A program made the translations under genes and the position numbers. A stretch of DNA of 64,000 nucleotides from Rhodoferax ferrireducens T118 (GTDB taxonomy: Bacteria > Pseudomonadota > Gammaproteobacteria > Burkholderiales > Burkholderiaceae_C). The stretch's first letter is position 1. Each line of letters starts with the position of its first letter. The stretch spans positions 1,488,001-1,552,000 of the forward strand of contig NC_007908.1 in assembly GCF_000013605.1 (NCBI RefSeq), read 5' to 3'. Under the pieces are notes generated by a model. The model was not told the origin of the DNA. It ran no database searches and saw nothing but the letters and a program-made list of their open reading frames with translations. Below are positions 53,980 to 63,956 of this stretch, one piece after another.

Positions 53980-54489
53980 CTAGCGCCCGCGCCGCACGCG
54001 CAGCAGTTCGTCCAGGATCAGACAGGCGGCACCCACGGTAATGGCGCTGTCGGCCACGTTAAACGCCGGAAAATGCCAACCGTGCCAGTGAAAGTCCAGA
54101 AAATCGACCACGTAGCCAAACCGCACGCGGTCGATGACGTTGCCAATGGCGCCGCCCAAAATGCAGGCCATGGAAAAGGCAAACAGTCTTTGCCCGGCGT
54201 GCGACTTGAGTAGCCACAGAATCAAGCCCGCTGCCAGCACGCCGATGACGGTGAAGAACCAGCGCTGCCAACCGGATGCACCGGCCAGAAACGAGAACGC
54301 CGCGCCGCTGTTGTGCGCTCGCACCACATTGAAAAAGCTGGTGACGTAGGTGCTGTCACCCAACTGGTAGAAGCCGAGGATCATGACCTTGGTGAACTGG
54401 TCGGCCATCAGGATGATGGTGGCCAGGCCCAGCCACTGCAGCATGCTGGCCGAGCCGGTCGACGTGGCCGAGAAGGTGCGGCGCGCCAT
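53980..54489 (-). CDS. lspA: Lipoprotein signal peptidase (signal peptidase II)
   Basis: A 169-residue membrane aspartyl protease with four helices. The NSGAAFSFL segment and the catalytic Asp residues in [22 protein letters not shown] are clear. It cleaves prolipoproteins such as the two predicted in this window. It is last in ribF-ileS-lspA; its ATG overlaps the ileS stop (TGATG). Confidence 0.95.
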   Translation of the reverse strand: MARRTFSATSTGSASMLQWLGLATIILMADQFTKVMILGFYQLGDSTYVTSFFNVVRAHNSGAAFSFLAGASGWQRWFFTVIGVLAAGLILWLLKSHAGQRLFAFSMACILGGAIGNVIDRVRFGYVVDFLDFHWHGWHFPAFNVADSAITVGAACLILDELLRVRRGR

Positions 54490-57383
54490 CAGGCAAACAC
54501 CCGGTCTTCGCCGGCGCCATACAGGTTGCTGCTGCAGCGGCCACAGATCGTTGGGTGGGCACTGTCATGGCCCATGTCGTCAACGTAATGCCAGCAGCGC
54601 TCGCACTTTATGCCATTTGAGGCACTAGCCCTTATGGATAGGGTATCGCCAGCTATTAATTCAATAGCAGATGTGATGAAGACGAATTTCAGGTCGCCAG
54701 CCAGACTGGCCAGCAGCGCGTAGTCGTCACCGCCCACGGTGAGTGCCACGTTGGCTTGCAGCGAGGAGCCGACCTTGCCGTCAGCACGCAGGGCTTCGAT
54801 CTCCTTGTTCACCGCATCGCGAATCTCGCGAATGCGGGTCCATTTGGCCAGCAAGGCCGTGTCGGGTGCATCGAGCTCGACGTAGGTGTCCATGAAGATG
54901 GACTCTTTGTTGTTGACCGGCGTTTTGCCCGCCGCCCCCAATACGCCCCAGGCCTCTTCAGCGGTAAAGCTCAAAAATGGCGCCATCCAGCGCAGCATGG
55001 CTTGCGTGATTTGCCACAGCGCGGTTTGGGCGCTACGCCGCGCCAATGATTTGGGCGCGGTGGTGTAGAGCCGGTCTTTCAGCACGTCGAGGTAGAACGA
55101 ACCCAAATCTTCCGAGCAATAAATCTGCAGCTTGGCCACGACCGGGTGGAATTCATAGACCTCGTAATGGGCCAGGATGTCGGCTTGCAACTGGGCGGCG
55201 CGGGAGAGAGCGTAGCGGTCAATCTCCAGCATCTGCTCCTGCGGCACGGCGTCCGTGGCCGGGTCAAAGTCGCTCACATTGGCGAGCAAAAATTTCAAGG
55301 TGTTGCGGATGCGCCGGTAGGTGTCCACCACACGCGCCAGAATTTTGTCGTCACCGGCAATGTCGCCCGAGTAGTCGCTGGCCGCCACCCACAGGCGGAT
55401 GATTTCGGCGCCGAGTTTCTTGCTGGTTTCCTGCGGATCGACGCCGTTGCCGGCGCTCTTGCTCATCTTGTGGCCCTTGCTGTCCACCGTAAAGCCGTGC
55501 GTCAGGATGCCTTTGTAGGGCGCGCGGCCGTACATGGCACAGGCCGTTAACAGCGACGAGTGGAACCAGCCGCGATGCTGGTCGTGGCCTTCCAGATACA
55601 AATCAGCCTCCGGGCCATCGGGGTGGCCGCTGCCGGGATGCGAACCCTTGAGCACCGTGGTGTGGGTGGTGCCGGAGTCAAACCAGACTTCCAGGATGTC
55701 GCTGCTCTTCGTGTACTGCAGCGCGTCTTGTGCGCCCAGGATGGACTCGGTCGTGGCCTTGCTCCAGGCTTCGATGCCGCCTTGTTCCACCATGCTGGCT
55801 GCGAGGTCGAGAATCTCCATCGTGCGCGGGTGCAACTCGCCGCTGTCTTTGTGCAGGAAGAAGGGCAGCGGCACGCCCCAGCTGCGCTGTCTAGAGATGC
55901 ACCAGTCGGGCCGGCCGGCAATCATGTCGCGCAGGCGGGTCTTGCCGTTTTCGGGATAGAACGCGGTGTCTTCAATCGCGTCCAAGGCCAGTTGACGCAG
56001 CGATTTGGGCGCCTTGTCTTTGGTGAAAACTCCAACGCCATCGTCCATGCGAATGAACCACTGGGCGGCGGCGCGGTAGATCACCGGGGTTTTGTGGCGC
56101 CAGCAATGCGGGTAGCTGTGCACGATGTTCTCGCTGGCGAACAGGCGGCTGGCGTTGCGCAACGCATCGATGATGACCGGGCAGGCTTTCCAGATGTGCT
56201 GGCCGCCAAACAGGGGCAGCTCGGGCGCGTAGGCACCATTGCCTTGCACCGGGTTCAGGATGTCGTCATAGGCCATGCCGTGGGCCACGCAACTGTTGAA
56301 ATCCTCCACCCCATAAGCGGGGGCCGAATGCACCATGCCGGTGCCGTCTTCAGCGCTGACATAGTCGGCCAGATAGATCGGGCTCAGCCGGTCAAAACCA
56401 GCGTCGACATGGGCGAACGGGTGCTTGAAGTTGATGCCAGCCAGCGCCTTGCCGTTGGCGGTGGCGAGAACCGTGCCAGTCAGGCCGAAGCGCTCCAGAC
56501 ATTTGCCAACCAGGTCTTGCGCCAGGACCAACAAGCCGCGCTCTGTATCCACCAGCGCGTAGCTCAACTCCGGGTGGGCATTGAGCGCCTGATTGGCCGG
56601 AATAGTCCAGGCGGTGGTGGTCCAGATCACGGCGAACGCGTCTTTGGCCAGCGTGGTCACACCAAAGGCGGCTGCCAGTTTGGCGGGTTCTGCGCACAAG
56701 AAGCCCACGTCCAGCGTTTGTGATTTTTTGTCGGCGTATTCAATCTCGAACTCAGCCAGGGACGAGCCGCAATCAAAACACCAGTACACCGGCTTCAAAC
56801 CCCGATAGACAAAGCCGCGCTCCACCACGCGTTTGAAAGCCCGAATTTCGTCGGCTTCGTTTTTGAAGTCCATGGTGCGGTAGGGGTGGTCCCAGTCGCC
56901 CAAAACGCCCAGACGTTTGAAGTCCTCGCGCTGCAGGTCAATCTGTTCGGTGGCGTAGGCGCGGCTCCTGGCCTGCATGTCGTCACGCGCGAGCTTGCGG
57001 CCATATTTTTTTTCAATGGCGTTTTCAATCGGCAGACCGTGGCAATCCCAGCCGGGAATGTAGGCCGCGTCCATGCCTTTGAGCTGGCGCGCCTTGACGA
57101 TCATGTCTTTCAGAATCTTGTTGACCGCATGGCCCATGTGGATCTGGCCGTTGGCATAGGGCGGGCCGTCGTGCAGCACAAACTTCGGGTGACCACAGCG
57201 GGCAGCGCGCAGTTTTTGGTAGATGCCCTGATCTTCCCACTGCTTGACCCAGACCGGCTCGCGCTTGGGCAGGTCGCCGCGCATCGGGAACGGGGTGTCG
57301 GGCAGGTTCAGGGTGCTGCGGTAGTCGGGTTTGACTGCCGGGCCCCCAGTTGAAGTGACGGGCGTGGTGGTGTTTGTGGTCAT
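54489..57383 (-). CDS. ileS: Isoleucyl-tRNA synthetase
   Basis: A 964-residue class Ia synthetase. HIGH is HMGH in [17 protein letters not shown] and KMSKS is in [15 protein letters not shown]. The editing domain sits between ([20 protein letters not shown]) and the zinc module at the end has CERC and CGRC. A copy of the dispersed repeat (54620-54669) is translated in frame just before this zinc module ([17 protein letters not shown]). ATG 57383 matches the family start, 7 bp after ribF. Confidence 0.97.
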   Translation of the reverse strand: MTTNTTTPVTSTGGPAVKPDYRSTLNLPDTPFPMRGDLPKREPVWVKQWEDQGIYQKLRAARCGHPKFVLHDGPPYANGQIHMGHAVNKILKDMIVKARQLKGMDAAYIPGWDCHGLPIENAIEKKYGRKLARDDMQARSRAYATEQIDLQREDFKRLGVLGDWDHPYRTMDFKNEADEIRAFKRVVERGFVYRGLKPVYWCFDCGSSLAEFEIEYADKKSQTLDVGFLCAEPAKLAAAFGVTTLAKDAFAVIWTTTAWTIPANQALNAHPELSYALVDTERGLLVLAQDLVGKCLERFGLTGTVLATANGKALAGINFKHPFAHVDAGFDRLSPIYLADYVSAEDGTGMVHSAPAYGVEDFNSCVAHGMAYDDILNPVQGNGAYAPELPLFGGQHIWKACPVIIDALRNASRLFASENIVHSYPHCWRHKTPVIYRAAAQWFIRMDDGVGVFTKDKAPKSLRQLALDAIEDTAFYPENGKTRLRDMIAGRPDWCISRQRSWGVPLPFFLHKDSGELHPRTMEILDLAASMVEQGGIEAWSKATTESILGAQDALQYTKSSDILEVWFDSGTTHTTVLKGSHPGSGHPDGPEADLYLEGHDQHRGWFHSSLLTACAMYGRAPYKGILTHGFTVDSKGHKMSKSAGNGVDPQETSKKLGAEIIRLWVAASDYSGDIAGDDKILARVVDTYRRIRNTLKFLLANVSDFDPATDAVPQEQMLEIDRYALSRAAQLQADILAHYEVYEFHPVVAKLQIYCSEDLGSFYLDVLKDRLYTTAPKSLARRSAQTALWQITQAMLRWMAPFLSFTAEEAWGVLGAAGKTPVNNKESIFMDTYVELDAPDTALLAKWTRIREIRDAVNKEIEALRADGKVGSSLQANVALTVGGDDYALLASLAGDLKFVFITSAIELIAGDTLSIRASASNGIKCERCWHYVDDMGHDSAHPTICGRCSSNLYGAGEDRVFA
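54620..54669. repeat. Dispersed palindromic repeat, copy 10 (inside ileS)
   Basis: AGGCACTAGCCCTTATGGAT, then CAGCTATTAATTCAATAGCA. It is read through in frame near the 3' end of ileS. Confidence 0.55.
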
Positions 57384-57390
57384 GGTGGCG

Positions 57391-58359
57391 CTATTTTGAA
57401 AAGTACGCACGCGCATCAAGGCAATCCTGTGCGATGCCTGCGGTGAGGGCGTCCAAAGAGTCGTACTTCAGCTCGTCGTGCAGTTTATGGAGAAGTTCTA
57501 CCCGAATAATTTTACCGTAGGCCCCCTCGGGCCCCAGGGTATCTGGCCAGTCCAGGCAATGGGTTTCCAGCAGCACCCGGCCGCCGTTCACATCGCGCGG
57601 GTCCAGCGACGGCCGAATGCCCATGTTGGCTACGCCAGCCAGCGGCGCCGGGCTCAGTCCATGCACCAGTACCACAAAAATTCCGCTGGCAGCCGGCTTC
57701 CAGTGGGCAAAGCGCAGGTTCAGGGTTCTGAAACCCAGTGCCCGACCCAGCTTGCGGCCGTGCACCACATGGCCCGAGATCCGATACGGTCGGCCCAACA
57801 AACGCGCCGCATCTTGCAAGCGGCCCTGGCCCAGTGCCTCGCGCACGGCTGAGCTCGATACCCGCAGGCCATGAACTTCGTAGCTGTTCATGCGAGCGAC
57901 GTCAAAGCCTTGGGCCACGCCTGCGGCATCAAGCAAAGCATAGTCGCCCGCGCGCTTGGCGCCAAAGCGGAAGTCATCACCCACCAAGACATATTTGGCA
58001 CCCAGCCCCTTGACCAGTACCTCGTCGATGAAGGCCTGCGGCGATAGCCCCGCCAGGCGCGCGTCAAACGGCAGAATGACCGTCTGGTCAACGCCGCTCA
58101 AGGCCAGATCGGCCAGCTTGTCGCGCAGTGTGCCGATGCGGGCCGGTGCCAGATCAGGCTGGTGGCTGGCGGCCGCGAAATAGTCGCGCGGATGGGGCTC
58201 AAAAGTCATGGCGCAGCTCGGCACCCCGCGCTGCTGGGCCTCGCCTTTGAGTAGTGCCAGCATGGCCTGATGGCCCCGATGCACGCCGTCAAAGTTGCCG
58301 ATCGTCAGGGCGCAAGCCTGGGCCACGTCGGGATGGTGAAAACCGCGGAAAACCTTCAT
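57391..58359 (-). CDS. ribF: Bifunctional riboflavin kinase / FAD synthetase
   Basis: A 322-residue enzyme making FMN and FAD. The N-terminal nucleotidyltransferase part has [15 protein letters not shown] and [18 protein letters not shown], then [10 protein letters not shown]. The C-terminal kinase barrel has [18 protein letters not shown] and a [16 protein letters not shown] metal loop. It heads the ribF-ileS-lspA operon. No FMN riboswitch was recognised upstream. Confidence 0.95.
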   Translation of the reverse strand: MKVFRGFHHPDVAQACALTIGNFDGVHRGHQAMLALLKGEAQQRGVPSCAMTFEPHPRDYFAAASHQPDLAPARIGTLRDKLADLALSGVDQTVILPFDARLAGLSPQAFIDEVLVKGLGAKYVLVGDDFRFGAKRAGDYALLDAAGVAQGFDVARMNSYEVHGLRVSSSAVREALGQGRLQDAARLLGRPYRISGHVVHGRKLGRALGFRTLNLRFAHWKPAASGIFVVLVHGLSPAPLAGVANMGIRPSLDPRDVNGGRVLLETHCLDWPDTLGPEGAYGKIIRVELLHKLHDELKYDSLDALTAGIAQDCLDARAYFSK

Positions 58360-58524
58360 TGGGACGTTATTGTTTTAATAGCAGACTGCGCAGGTCGCTT
58401 AAGCGCTGACAGTCAATTTGACACATAAAGGGTATATTGTGTCTTAGAGGCAGGGTAAAGCGTTATTGTCCACTGCCAGAGACGGTTGCATTTCGTGTCA
58501 AAGGATTTATCCAGGAGGCGTGTT

Positions 58525-59082
58525 TTGAAAGTCTTGAAGCTGTCAGCCCAGGGGCTGCCCCAATCGTGGATTTCGCTGGAGCAGGCGGTGATTCATTACG
58601 CCGCTGCCGAGGTGCGCTGGGAAATGGGCGCGCAGATCGCCGTGTTTCACGGCGGGCACAACGCGCTGACCGGCGCGCAGTCCATCATTACCGTCAACAG
58701 CATCATTGGCACCAAGGGCGTGCCCAGCATCAATCCTTTCCATCTCAAGCCGGGCCTGACCAATGCCAAATTGTTCGCGCGTGACCGCCAGCTTTGCGCC
58801 TATTGTGGTGAACAGTTTGACGAAGAAACCCTCACTCGCGAGCACATCATCCCGTTCGCACAAAACGGCATCGACACCTGGATGAATGTGGTGACCGCCT
58901 GCCGCCCTTGCAACCACCGCAAGAGCCACCGTACTCCCGAGCAGGCGGGCATGCCGCTGTTGTACGCGCCTTATGTGCCCAGCCTGTGGGAAGATTTCAT
59001 TCTGCGCAACCGTCGCATTCTGGCCGATCAGATGGAGTTTTTGATGGCGCATGTGCCCAGGTCATCTCGGCTACTGGATTGA
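58525..59082 (+). CDS. HNH endonuclease-domain protein with TTG start
   Basis: A 185-residue protein. The first ~80 residues (LKLSAQGLPQSWISLEQAVIHYAAAEVRWEMG) are a conserved lead. From ~90 comes an HNH module: CAYCGEQF (CxxC), LTREHIIPFAQNGIDTWMNVVTACRPCNHRK (His-Asn-His with the second CxxC). Such proteins are widespread single-copy genes in Burkholderiales with unknown target. No ATG fits. AGGAGG at 58513-58518 lies 6 nt before TTG 58525, which decides the start. Confidence 0.85.
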   Translation: MKVLKLSAQGLPQSWISLEQAVIHYAAAEVRWEMGAQIAVFHGGHNALTGAQSIITVNSIIGTKGVPSINPFHLKPGLTNAKLFARDRQLCAYCGEQFDEETLTREHIIPFAQNGIDTWMNVVTACRPCNHRKSHRTPEQAGMPLLYAPYVPSLWEDFILRNRRILADQMEFLMAHVPRSSRLLD

Positions 59083-59257
59083 GCGGCAAGCCGGCCACAA
59101 GGGCATTGCCTTGTGTCTAAAATGGGCCGTTGCCCCCCTTTACAACTGAGGTTTGCCAGGGGTGCTACGCGAAGCGCATGAGCGGTCAAGGTGCTTCAGG
59201 TTCGTGGTTCGGGCGCTACCCGCCCGGAAATATCAGAGATCGCTTAGCAATACAGTG

Positions 59258-61573
59258 ATGGCCAATCGCCCATTTTCAGCTTCCGACCCCGCGAGCCGTG
59301 ATTTACGTCGTCCGGCGCGTCACCTTCTGCGCAGCCTGATTGGCAAGACGCTGGCCTTTTTTGTCGAGCGTGAAGACGACAACCTGACACGGGTGCGCGA
59401 GCATTTGATGGATTTGCTGGACGCCCGGCCATCGCCGGTTCGGGCCCAAAACCTGCGCTCTGCCCGCCAGTTGCTACACAAGCAGGCGGACGTCTTCAAT
59501 CGGGCTTTCCAGGCCGCCCTGCAGACATCGATGGACGAGGAAATGCGCGCGGTATTGCCCGAGGCGCCAGCGTCCGCGGTTGCCAATGACACGTCGGCCG
59601 ACCCGCTCGATGGCATGACCCTGTCATTGATTGACGTGTGCGAGGTGGAGCGCATTTTGCTGGTGGATCGTGTTGCACAACGTTTCACGGCGCACTACGA
59701 CGCCAGTGTGAGTGCGCTGACCCAGCGGCTGGGGGTGTTGTTGGGGCGGGACGTGGCGGCGCTGTCGAGCAATCCGTTTCGCCCTGAAGTGTTTGTGCGC
59801 GCGTTTCTGCTGGCCTGGGAAAACAGCGGGCTTGACAAGCAGGCCACTGAGGATCTGATGTTGTCGCTTGACCCGCTGCACAGCATTGATTTGACCCCTT
59901 TGTACGCTGACCTGAACGCTATGCTGACGCACGCCGGCATAGCGGCGCAGCCCGCACGTCGCGTCATAAAGTCAGAAGGTGCGGGCTCTTCCTACCTGCC
60001 CTTGAGTCCTGCCTCGGCGCATGCACACCTGCAAGGCGGTGAGATGCGGTCGGGTCTGGGTGACCTGGAACCTGAGCGGGCACGCTCGGCATGGGACGCG
60101 CTGGCGCCGGCCGGACGCAGCATTGCCTCGCATGCGCGACAGTTTCTACAACGACTGGGCCTGGCTTCGTCGTCCGGGCAGAACGACTCGGGTGCCGGTG
60201 AGGGCGCGGACTGGACGCCAGCGGATGGCCATGAAACCCGCACCTACCTGGCGTCGGCTGATCCTGAATTTATGGGTTATCTGGGTGATCTGCAAGCCGG
60301 TGCGCAGGCCGAGTCGGCCGAACGGATTTTGCCCGGCCAACATCCCGGCGACCGCAACGTCCTGCGCCAGATGCGCGATCGCGACGAGGTCCGTCGCGCC
60401 CCCGAACTTGATCGAGGCACGGTGGATGCGCTGGCCGAAGTGTTTGATTTCGTTTTTGCCGATCAGGCCATTCCCGTGCAGATGAAGTTTGTGATTGGCC
60501 GCTTGCAGATTCCTGTGCTCAAGGCGGCCATGATTGACCGCGATTTTTTTCTTTCCGCCGATCACCCGGCGCGTCGGCTGGTTGATACGCTGGCGCAGGC
60601 GTCCATTGCCTGGGCGCCCGAGAAGGGGGAGAGCGACCCGCTTTATGTGCGCATCGAGAACACGGTCCAACGCGTATTGACCGAGTTTGAAGATGACCTC
60701 GCCCTGTTCAGTGAGCTGCTGGCGGAGTTCACCGAATTCCTGTTTGAAACGGAGCAGCAGGCACAAGGGCGGATTGAACCGGCGGTGGACCACGAACGCG
60801 TGGGTGAGTCATTTGAGCAGGCATTGGCGCACGCCGACGAGGTGATTCACGCCCGCATTGCGGCGCTGCCGTCAGAGTTGCCGCTGGCGCCTTTTCTGGC
60901 ACCCTTCCTGACGACCCAATGGCGTGAGGTACTGGCGCGCGCCTGGCTGAACGTGCAAGCCAGTGCGGCGCCGTGGGACAGTGCCGTGACGTCGATGGAC
61001 CAGTTGATCTGGTCGACCCAGCCGAAAACGCGCATCGAAGAGAGACGTCAGTTGGTGGCGCTGCTGCCCGAACTGGTGCGTCGTCTGAATGCGGGGCTGG
61101 ACGCGATCGAATGGGTGGGTGAGCCCCGCGCCACCTTCACCCGGCGTCTGATTGCGACCCATATGATGGCCATCCGGATGACGCAAGCAGCGTCGGTGGA
61201 CAGCATGTCAGCCGCATTGGAGGCGAACGCTGGCAAGGAGGCGATGAACGAGCTGGAGCAGCGCCGATCGGGCCAACTGGCCGGTTCGGTGGATGATTTT
61301 GATGCCATGGCGCAATCTTTCACACGTGGGCTGTGGTTTGATTTCTTGCTTGATGAACACACGCAGCATCGCTGCCTTTTGAGCTGGGTCAGCCCCATGC
61401 GCACGCGCCTGCTGTTTACCAATCGCGATGGTTTTGATGCCTTCGTACGCTCCGAGCGGGAGGTGGCTGCGCTGCTGCGCCACGGCCGCCTGCATGTCAT
61501 CGACCAGCAACCCATCGTGTCGCGGGCACTTGACCGCATCATGTCGGAGGGGGAGCGCAAGCAGGTGGCCTGA
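59258..61573 (+). CDS. DUF1631 family protein
   Basis: A large cytosolic protein of ~771 residues typical of DUF1631 (sometimes mislabelled thymidine phosphorylase). The N-terminal half is helical and Arg/Glu-rich; the middle has VADVFDFVFADQAIPVQMKFVIGRLQIPVLKAAM-like sequence with the SADHPARRLVDTLAQASI block. The C-terminus (HRCLLSWVSPMRTRLLFTNRDGFDAFV) resembles a PilZ-type beta domain. Function unknown; a regulatory role is plausible from the tail. ATG 59258 is chosen because the upstream 35 codons look non-coding. Confidence 0.8.
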   Translation: MANRPFSASDPASRDLRRPARHLLRSLIGKTLAFFVEREDDNLTRVREHLMDLLDARPSPVRAQNLRSARQLLHKQADVFNRAFQAALQTSMDEEMRAVLPEAPASAVANDTSADPLDGMTLSLIDVCEVERILLVDRVAQRFTAHYDASVSALTQRLGVLLGRDVAALSSNPFRPEVFVRAFLLAWENSGLDKQATEDLMLSLDPLHSIDLTPLYADLNAMLTHAGIAAQPARRVIKSEGAGSSYLPLSPASAHAHLQGGEMRSGLGDLEPERARSAWDALAPAGRSIASHARQFLQRLGLASSSGQNDSGAGEGADWTPADGHETRTYLASADPEFMGYLGDLQAGAQAESAERILPGQHPGDRNVLRQMRDRDEVRRAPELDRGTVDALAEVFDFVFADQAIPVQMKFVIGRLQIPVLKAAMIDRDFFLSADHPARRLVDTLAQASIAWAPEKGESDPLYVRIENTVQRVLTEFEDDLALFSELLAEFTEFLFETEQQAQGRIEPAVDHERVGESFEQALAHADEVIHARIAALPSELPLAPFLAPFLTTQWREVLARAWLNVQASAAPWDSAVTSMDQLIWSTQPKTRIEERRQLVALLPELVRRLNAGLDAIEWVGEPRATFTRRLIATHMMAIRMTQAASVDSMSAALEANAGKEAMNELEQRRSGQLAGSVDDFDAMAQSFTRGLWFDFLLDEHTQHRCLLSWVSPMRTRLLFTNRDGFDAFVRSEREVAALLRHGRLHVIDQQPIVSRALDRIMSEGERKQVA

Positions 61574-61681
61574 GCTGGTCAGCCGGGTCACCCCTGCGGC
61601 GCCCATTCAACCGTTCCATAATTGCGCTGCGCTTGATCAGCTGCTGCATTTTTCACAAACCAGTAGCCGGGAGAAAGAACG

Positions 61682-62578
61682 ATGGCCCATCCATTCATCA
61701 GCCGACCTTTCAGCTGTTTAACGCTGCTCTTGGGTTCGGTGTTTTCCCCTGGGGCGTTCGCTGTGGCAGACACGACTGCGGTCGACACGCAGGACGTATC
61801 CGTATCGCCCCCCGCGCTCATGCTGGCCAAGTACTGGCAGTCAGGTGTTGATCCGGCGGCTTTTCTTGTCAGTGAAAAGCTCGATGGTGTACGCGCGTTT
61901 TGGGATGGGCACACCTTGCGTTCTCGCAGCGGTCGGCGCATTGCGGCACCCGACTGGTTCACCTCCGCTTTGCCGGCCACTGCGTTGGATGGCGAGTTGT
62001 GGTTGGGACGAGGCAGTTTTGATCGTCTTTCTGGCATGGCTCGGCGCAACACGCCGGTTGACGCCGAATGGCGCGAATTGCGCTACATGATTTTTGACCT
62101 GCCTGGTGCAAGCGACACTTTTGCCCTGCGCGTCCAGCGCCTGAATCAGGTGGTGGCCAATGCCCGCCAGCCGTGGCTGCAGGTGGTGGTTCAACAGCGC
62201 GTGCCGGATGCTGCCGCGCTGCAGGCTTTGTTGCAGCAGACAGTGCAAAATGGCGGCGAAGGACTGGTCTTGCACCGCACCAATGCCCTCTGGTCGCCCG
62301 GTCGCAGCGATGTGCTGCTGAAACTCAAACCGATGCCCGACGAAGAGGCGCGCGTGGTGGCGCACCTGCCCGGCAGAGGCCGCAATCAAGGGCGCATGGG
62401 CGCCTTGCTGCTGGAGATGTCCAACGGCCAGCGGTTTGCCTTGGGCACTGGCTTTGCAGACGCCCAGCGCGCCGACCCACCGCCGGTGGGATCGTTGGTG
62501 ACCTACCGCTACCGCGATCGCACCCCCAAGGGCTTGCCGCGTTTTGCCTCCTTCTTAAGGGTAAGGGCGCCGGAATAG
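61682..62578 (+). CDS. Exported ATP-dependent DNA ligase (LigE-like)
   Basis: A 298-residue minimal ligase. A signal peptide (hydrophobic LTLLLGSVFSPGAFAVA, cleavage after ~residue 28) precedes the adenylation domain. The nucleophilic Lys is in SEKLDGVRAFWDG, and LDGELWLGRGSF, GGEGLVLHR and LLKLKPMPDEEA give motifs III, IV and V. A short OB fold ends in PKGLPRFASFLRVR. There are no accessory DNA-binding domains. LigE enzymes are periplasmic and have been linked to natural transformation or biofilm DNA; here export is predicted from sequence. Confidence 0.88.
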   Translation: MAHPFISRPFSCLTLLLGSVFSPGAFAVADTTAVDTQDVSVSPPALMLAKYWQSGVDPAAFLVSEKLDGVRAFWDGHTLRSRSGRRIAAPDWFTSALPATALDGELWLGRGSFDRLSGMARRNTPVDAEWRELRYMIFDLPGASDTFALRVQRLNQVVANARQPWLQVVVQQRVPDAAALQALLQQTVQNGGEGLVLHRTNALWSPGRSDVLLKLKPMPDEEARVVAHLPGRGRNQGRMGALLLEMSNGQRFALGTGFADAQRADPPPVGSLVTYRYRDRTPKGLPRFASFLRVRAPE

Positions 62579-62736
62579 CTTGCTGGCCAAATTCAATAGC
62601 CATCGGCCACACACCCTGCATCCCCCAGCCGAACCAATGCAGAACCCCAAGAGTTAAAAAAAGACCTGGCCGGTCATGACGCAAGCACCTTCCTATGCAT
62701 CAACGGGGGTACGGTTGCTGGCGATCGGTGCGATGC

Positions 62737-62946
62737 CTACTTGTCACCGCCGAGCACAAACGTGACCTGCATGTTCACCCGATAGGCCGAGATGCGACCG
62801 TCTTCAATGGAGACCTTTTGTTCCTTGATCCAAGCACCGCGCACGTTGGAGACGGTATCGCAAGCCCGGGTAATACCTTGGTTAATGGCATCCTCAAAAC
62901 TGATTTTGCTGGTGGCGCTGACTTCAATGACTTTGGCGACGCTCAT
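62737..62946 (-). CDS. Dodecin (flavin-binding)
   Basis: A 69-residue dodecin: VAKVIEVSATSKISFEDAINQGI, the flavin-stacking Trp in VRGAWIKEQKVSIEDG and the YRVNMQVTFVL strand. It forms dodecameric hollow spheres that store or buffer flavins. AAGGAG 7 nt upstream of ATG 62946. Confidence 0.95.
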   Translation of the reverse strand: MSVAKVIEVSATSKISFEDAINQGITRACDTVSNVRGAWIKEQKVSIEDGRISAYRVNMQVTFVLGGDK

Positions 62947-63159
62947 GGCAAGACTCCTTAACGAGGGTTAAATAAGAGTTCATGCTAACAATAGCGGCTG
63001 TTTTTCGATGTAGGAATGTATCCCCCAACGCTGTCATCCTCGGGAGCATTTCTTTCATGCCTCTTGATGAGGAGGACGCAGCTCGGCGCTGGCTGGAGAC
63101 GGTTTGCTTGCCCGGCATCAAGGCTGGGGCCATCGGCCACCAACTGATGAGTTCGACAG

Positions 63160-63366
63160 TCAGGAGATTGGGGAACTCGCCTGAATCTGTTCTATCTTTG
63201 CCCTTGCTTGATGCAAAAGCTCGTTAAGCTCCAGTACCAACGCGTAGGGAGTCCCATGCGTTTCGTTGGCGAGTCGTCGTCCCATTTCTTGGACAACTGC
63301 GAGCAATTCTGAAATTTCTTCAACAGTTTCACGTCTCTCTTGCTCTTGTGAGTCATCGATTTGCAT
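63160..63366 (-). CDS. Unknown small helical protein
   Basis: A 68-residue protein not recognised. It is predicted all-helical: QEQERRETVEEISELLAVVQEMG and VLELNELLHQARAKIEQIQ are amphipathic coiled-coil-like segments. The frame is open further upstream but non-conserved in look; ATG 63366 has GAGG ~10 nt upstream. 62947-63159 and 63367-63611 hold no supportable gene. Confidence 0.45.
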   Translation of the reverse strand: MQIDDSQEQERRETVEEISELLAVVQEMGRRLANETHGTPYALVLELNELLHQARAKIEQIQASSPIS

Positions 63367-63611
63367 AAGGATAGACCTCTGTGAATTGAGTAATTTCGCT
63401 GCCCCGTTTGAGTAACACAGGGGGGCGATCAATTTGAAATCGTAGACTAATCGACATATGGACGTTTGTCCAGTTCTGCACAAGGGCCAAGTGAGAAGTG
63501 TCAGGTTGCTAACGCGTAAAGTCTTGTAAGCAAAATTTGCCGTCGTCATCACATGGCTTTTGCATTGCGTTGAGCATATGAGGCTTATACCTGGCCTTTA
63601 AGGAGTTTCAA

Positions 63612-63956
63612 ATGAAGAAGTTTTCCCTCTCCCTCGTTGGCGCCTCTGCGCTACTGGCGTTCGCCACCATGCTTCCGGCCCATGCCGCCGTTGATGTGGA
63701 CGCGGCTCAAGCCTTGTTCAAAAAGAATGAGTGCACCAAGTGCCATTCAGTGGACAAAACAAAATCAGGTCCGGCATTGAAAAAAATTGCACTCAAGTAC
63801 AAGGGCAAACCGGACGGACAAGAAAAAGTCATCCAGCAAATCACGACTGCACCCAAGGTCAAGACGGAAGATGGAACCGAGGAAGAACACAAGGTTATCA
63901 ACACCAAGGACCCGGTAGCCCTCAAGAATCTGGCCGACTGGATTTTGTCGCAATAG
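63612..63956 (+). CDS. Small periplasmic monohaem cytochrome c without a Met ligand
   Basis: A 114-residue protein. A Sec signal peptide (residues 1-25, ending AHA) leads to the haem site CTKCH (~41-45). The mature part contains no methionine at all, so the usual class I distal Met is missing. The His in EEEHKVINTKDP near the C-terminus is a good candidate sixth ligand. AAGGAG is 7 nt before ATG. It would carry electrons in the periplasm; its partner is unknown. Confidence 0.88.
   Translation: MKKFSLSLVGASALLAFATMLPAHAAVDVDAAQALFKKNECTKCHSVDKTKSGPALKKIALKYKGKPDGQEKVIQQITTAPKVKTEDGTEEEHKVINTKDPVALKNLADWILSQ

Noticed and set aside
58360..58400. FMN riboswitch upstream of ribF
   Set aside because: The short leader lacks the conserved RFN blocks.
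58360..58524. Possible eleventh repeat copy and promoter upstream of the HNH gene
   Set aside because: Only TTTTAATAGCAG resembles the repeat; TTGACA at 58418 has no -10 at a proper distance (TATATT is 9 bp away).
62982..63227. 81-codon plus-strand frame between dodecin and the small helical protein
   Set aside because: No ribosome-binding site, overlaps other frames on both strands, no recognisable protein.
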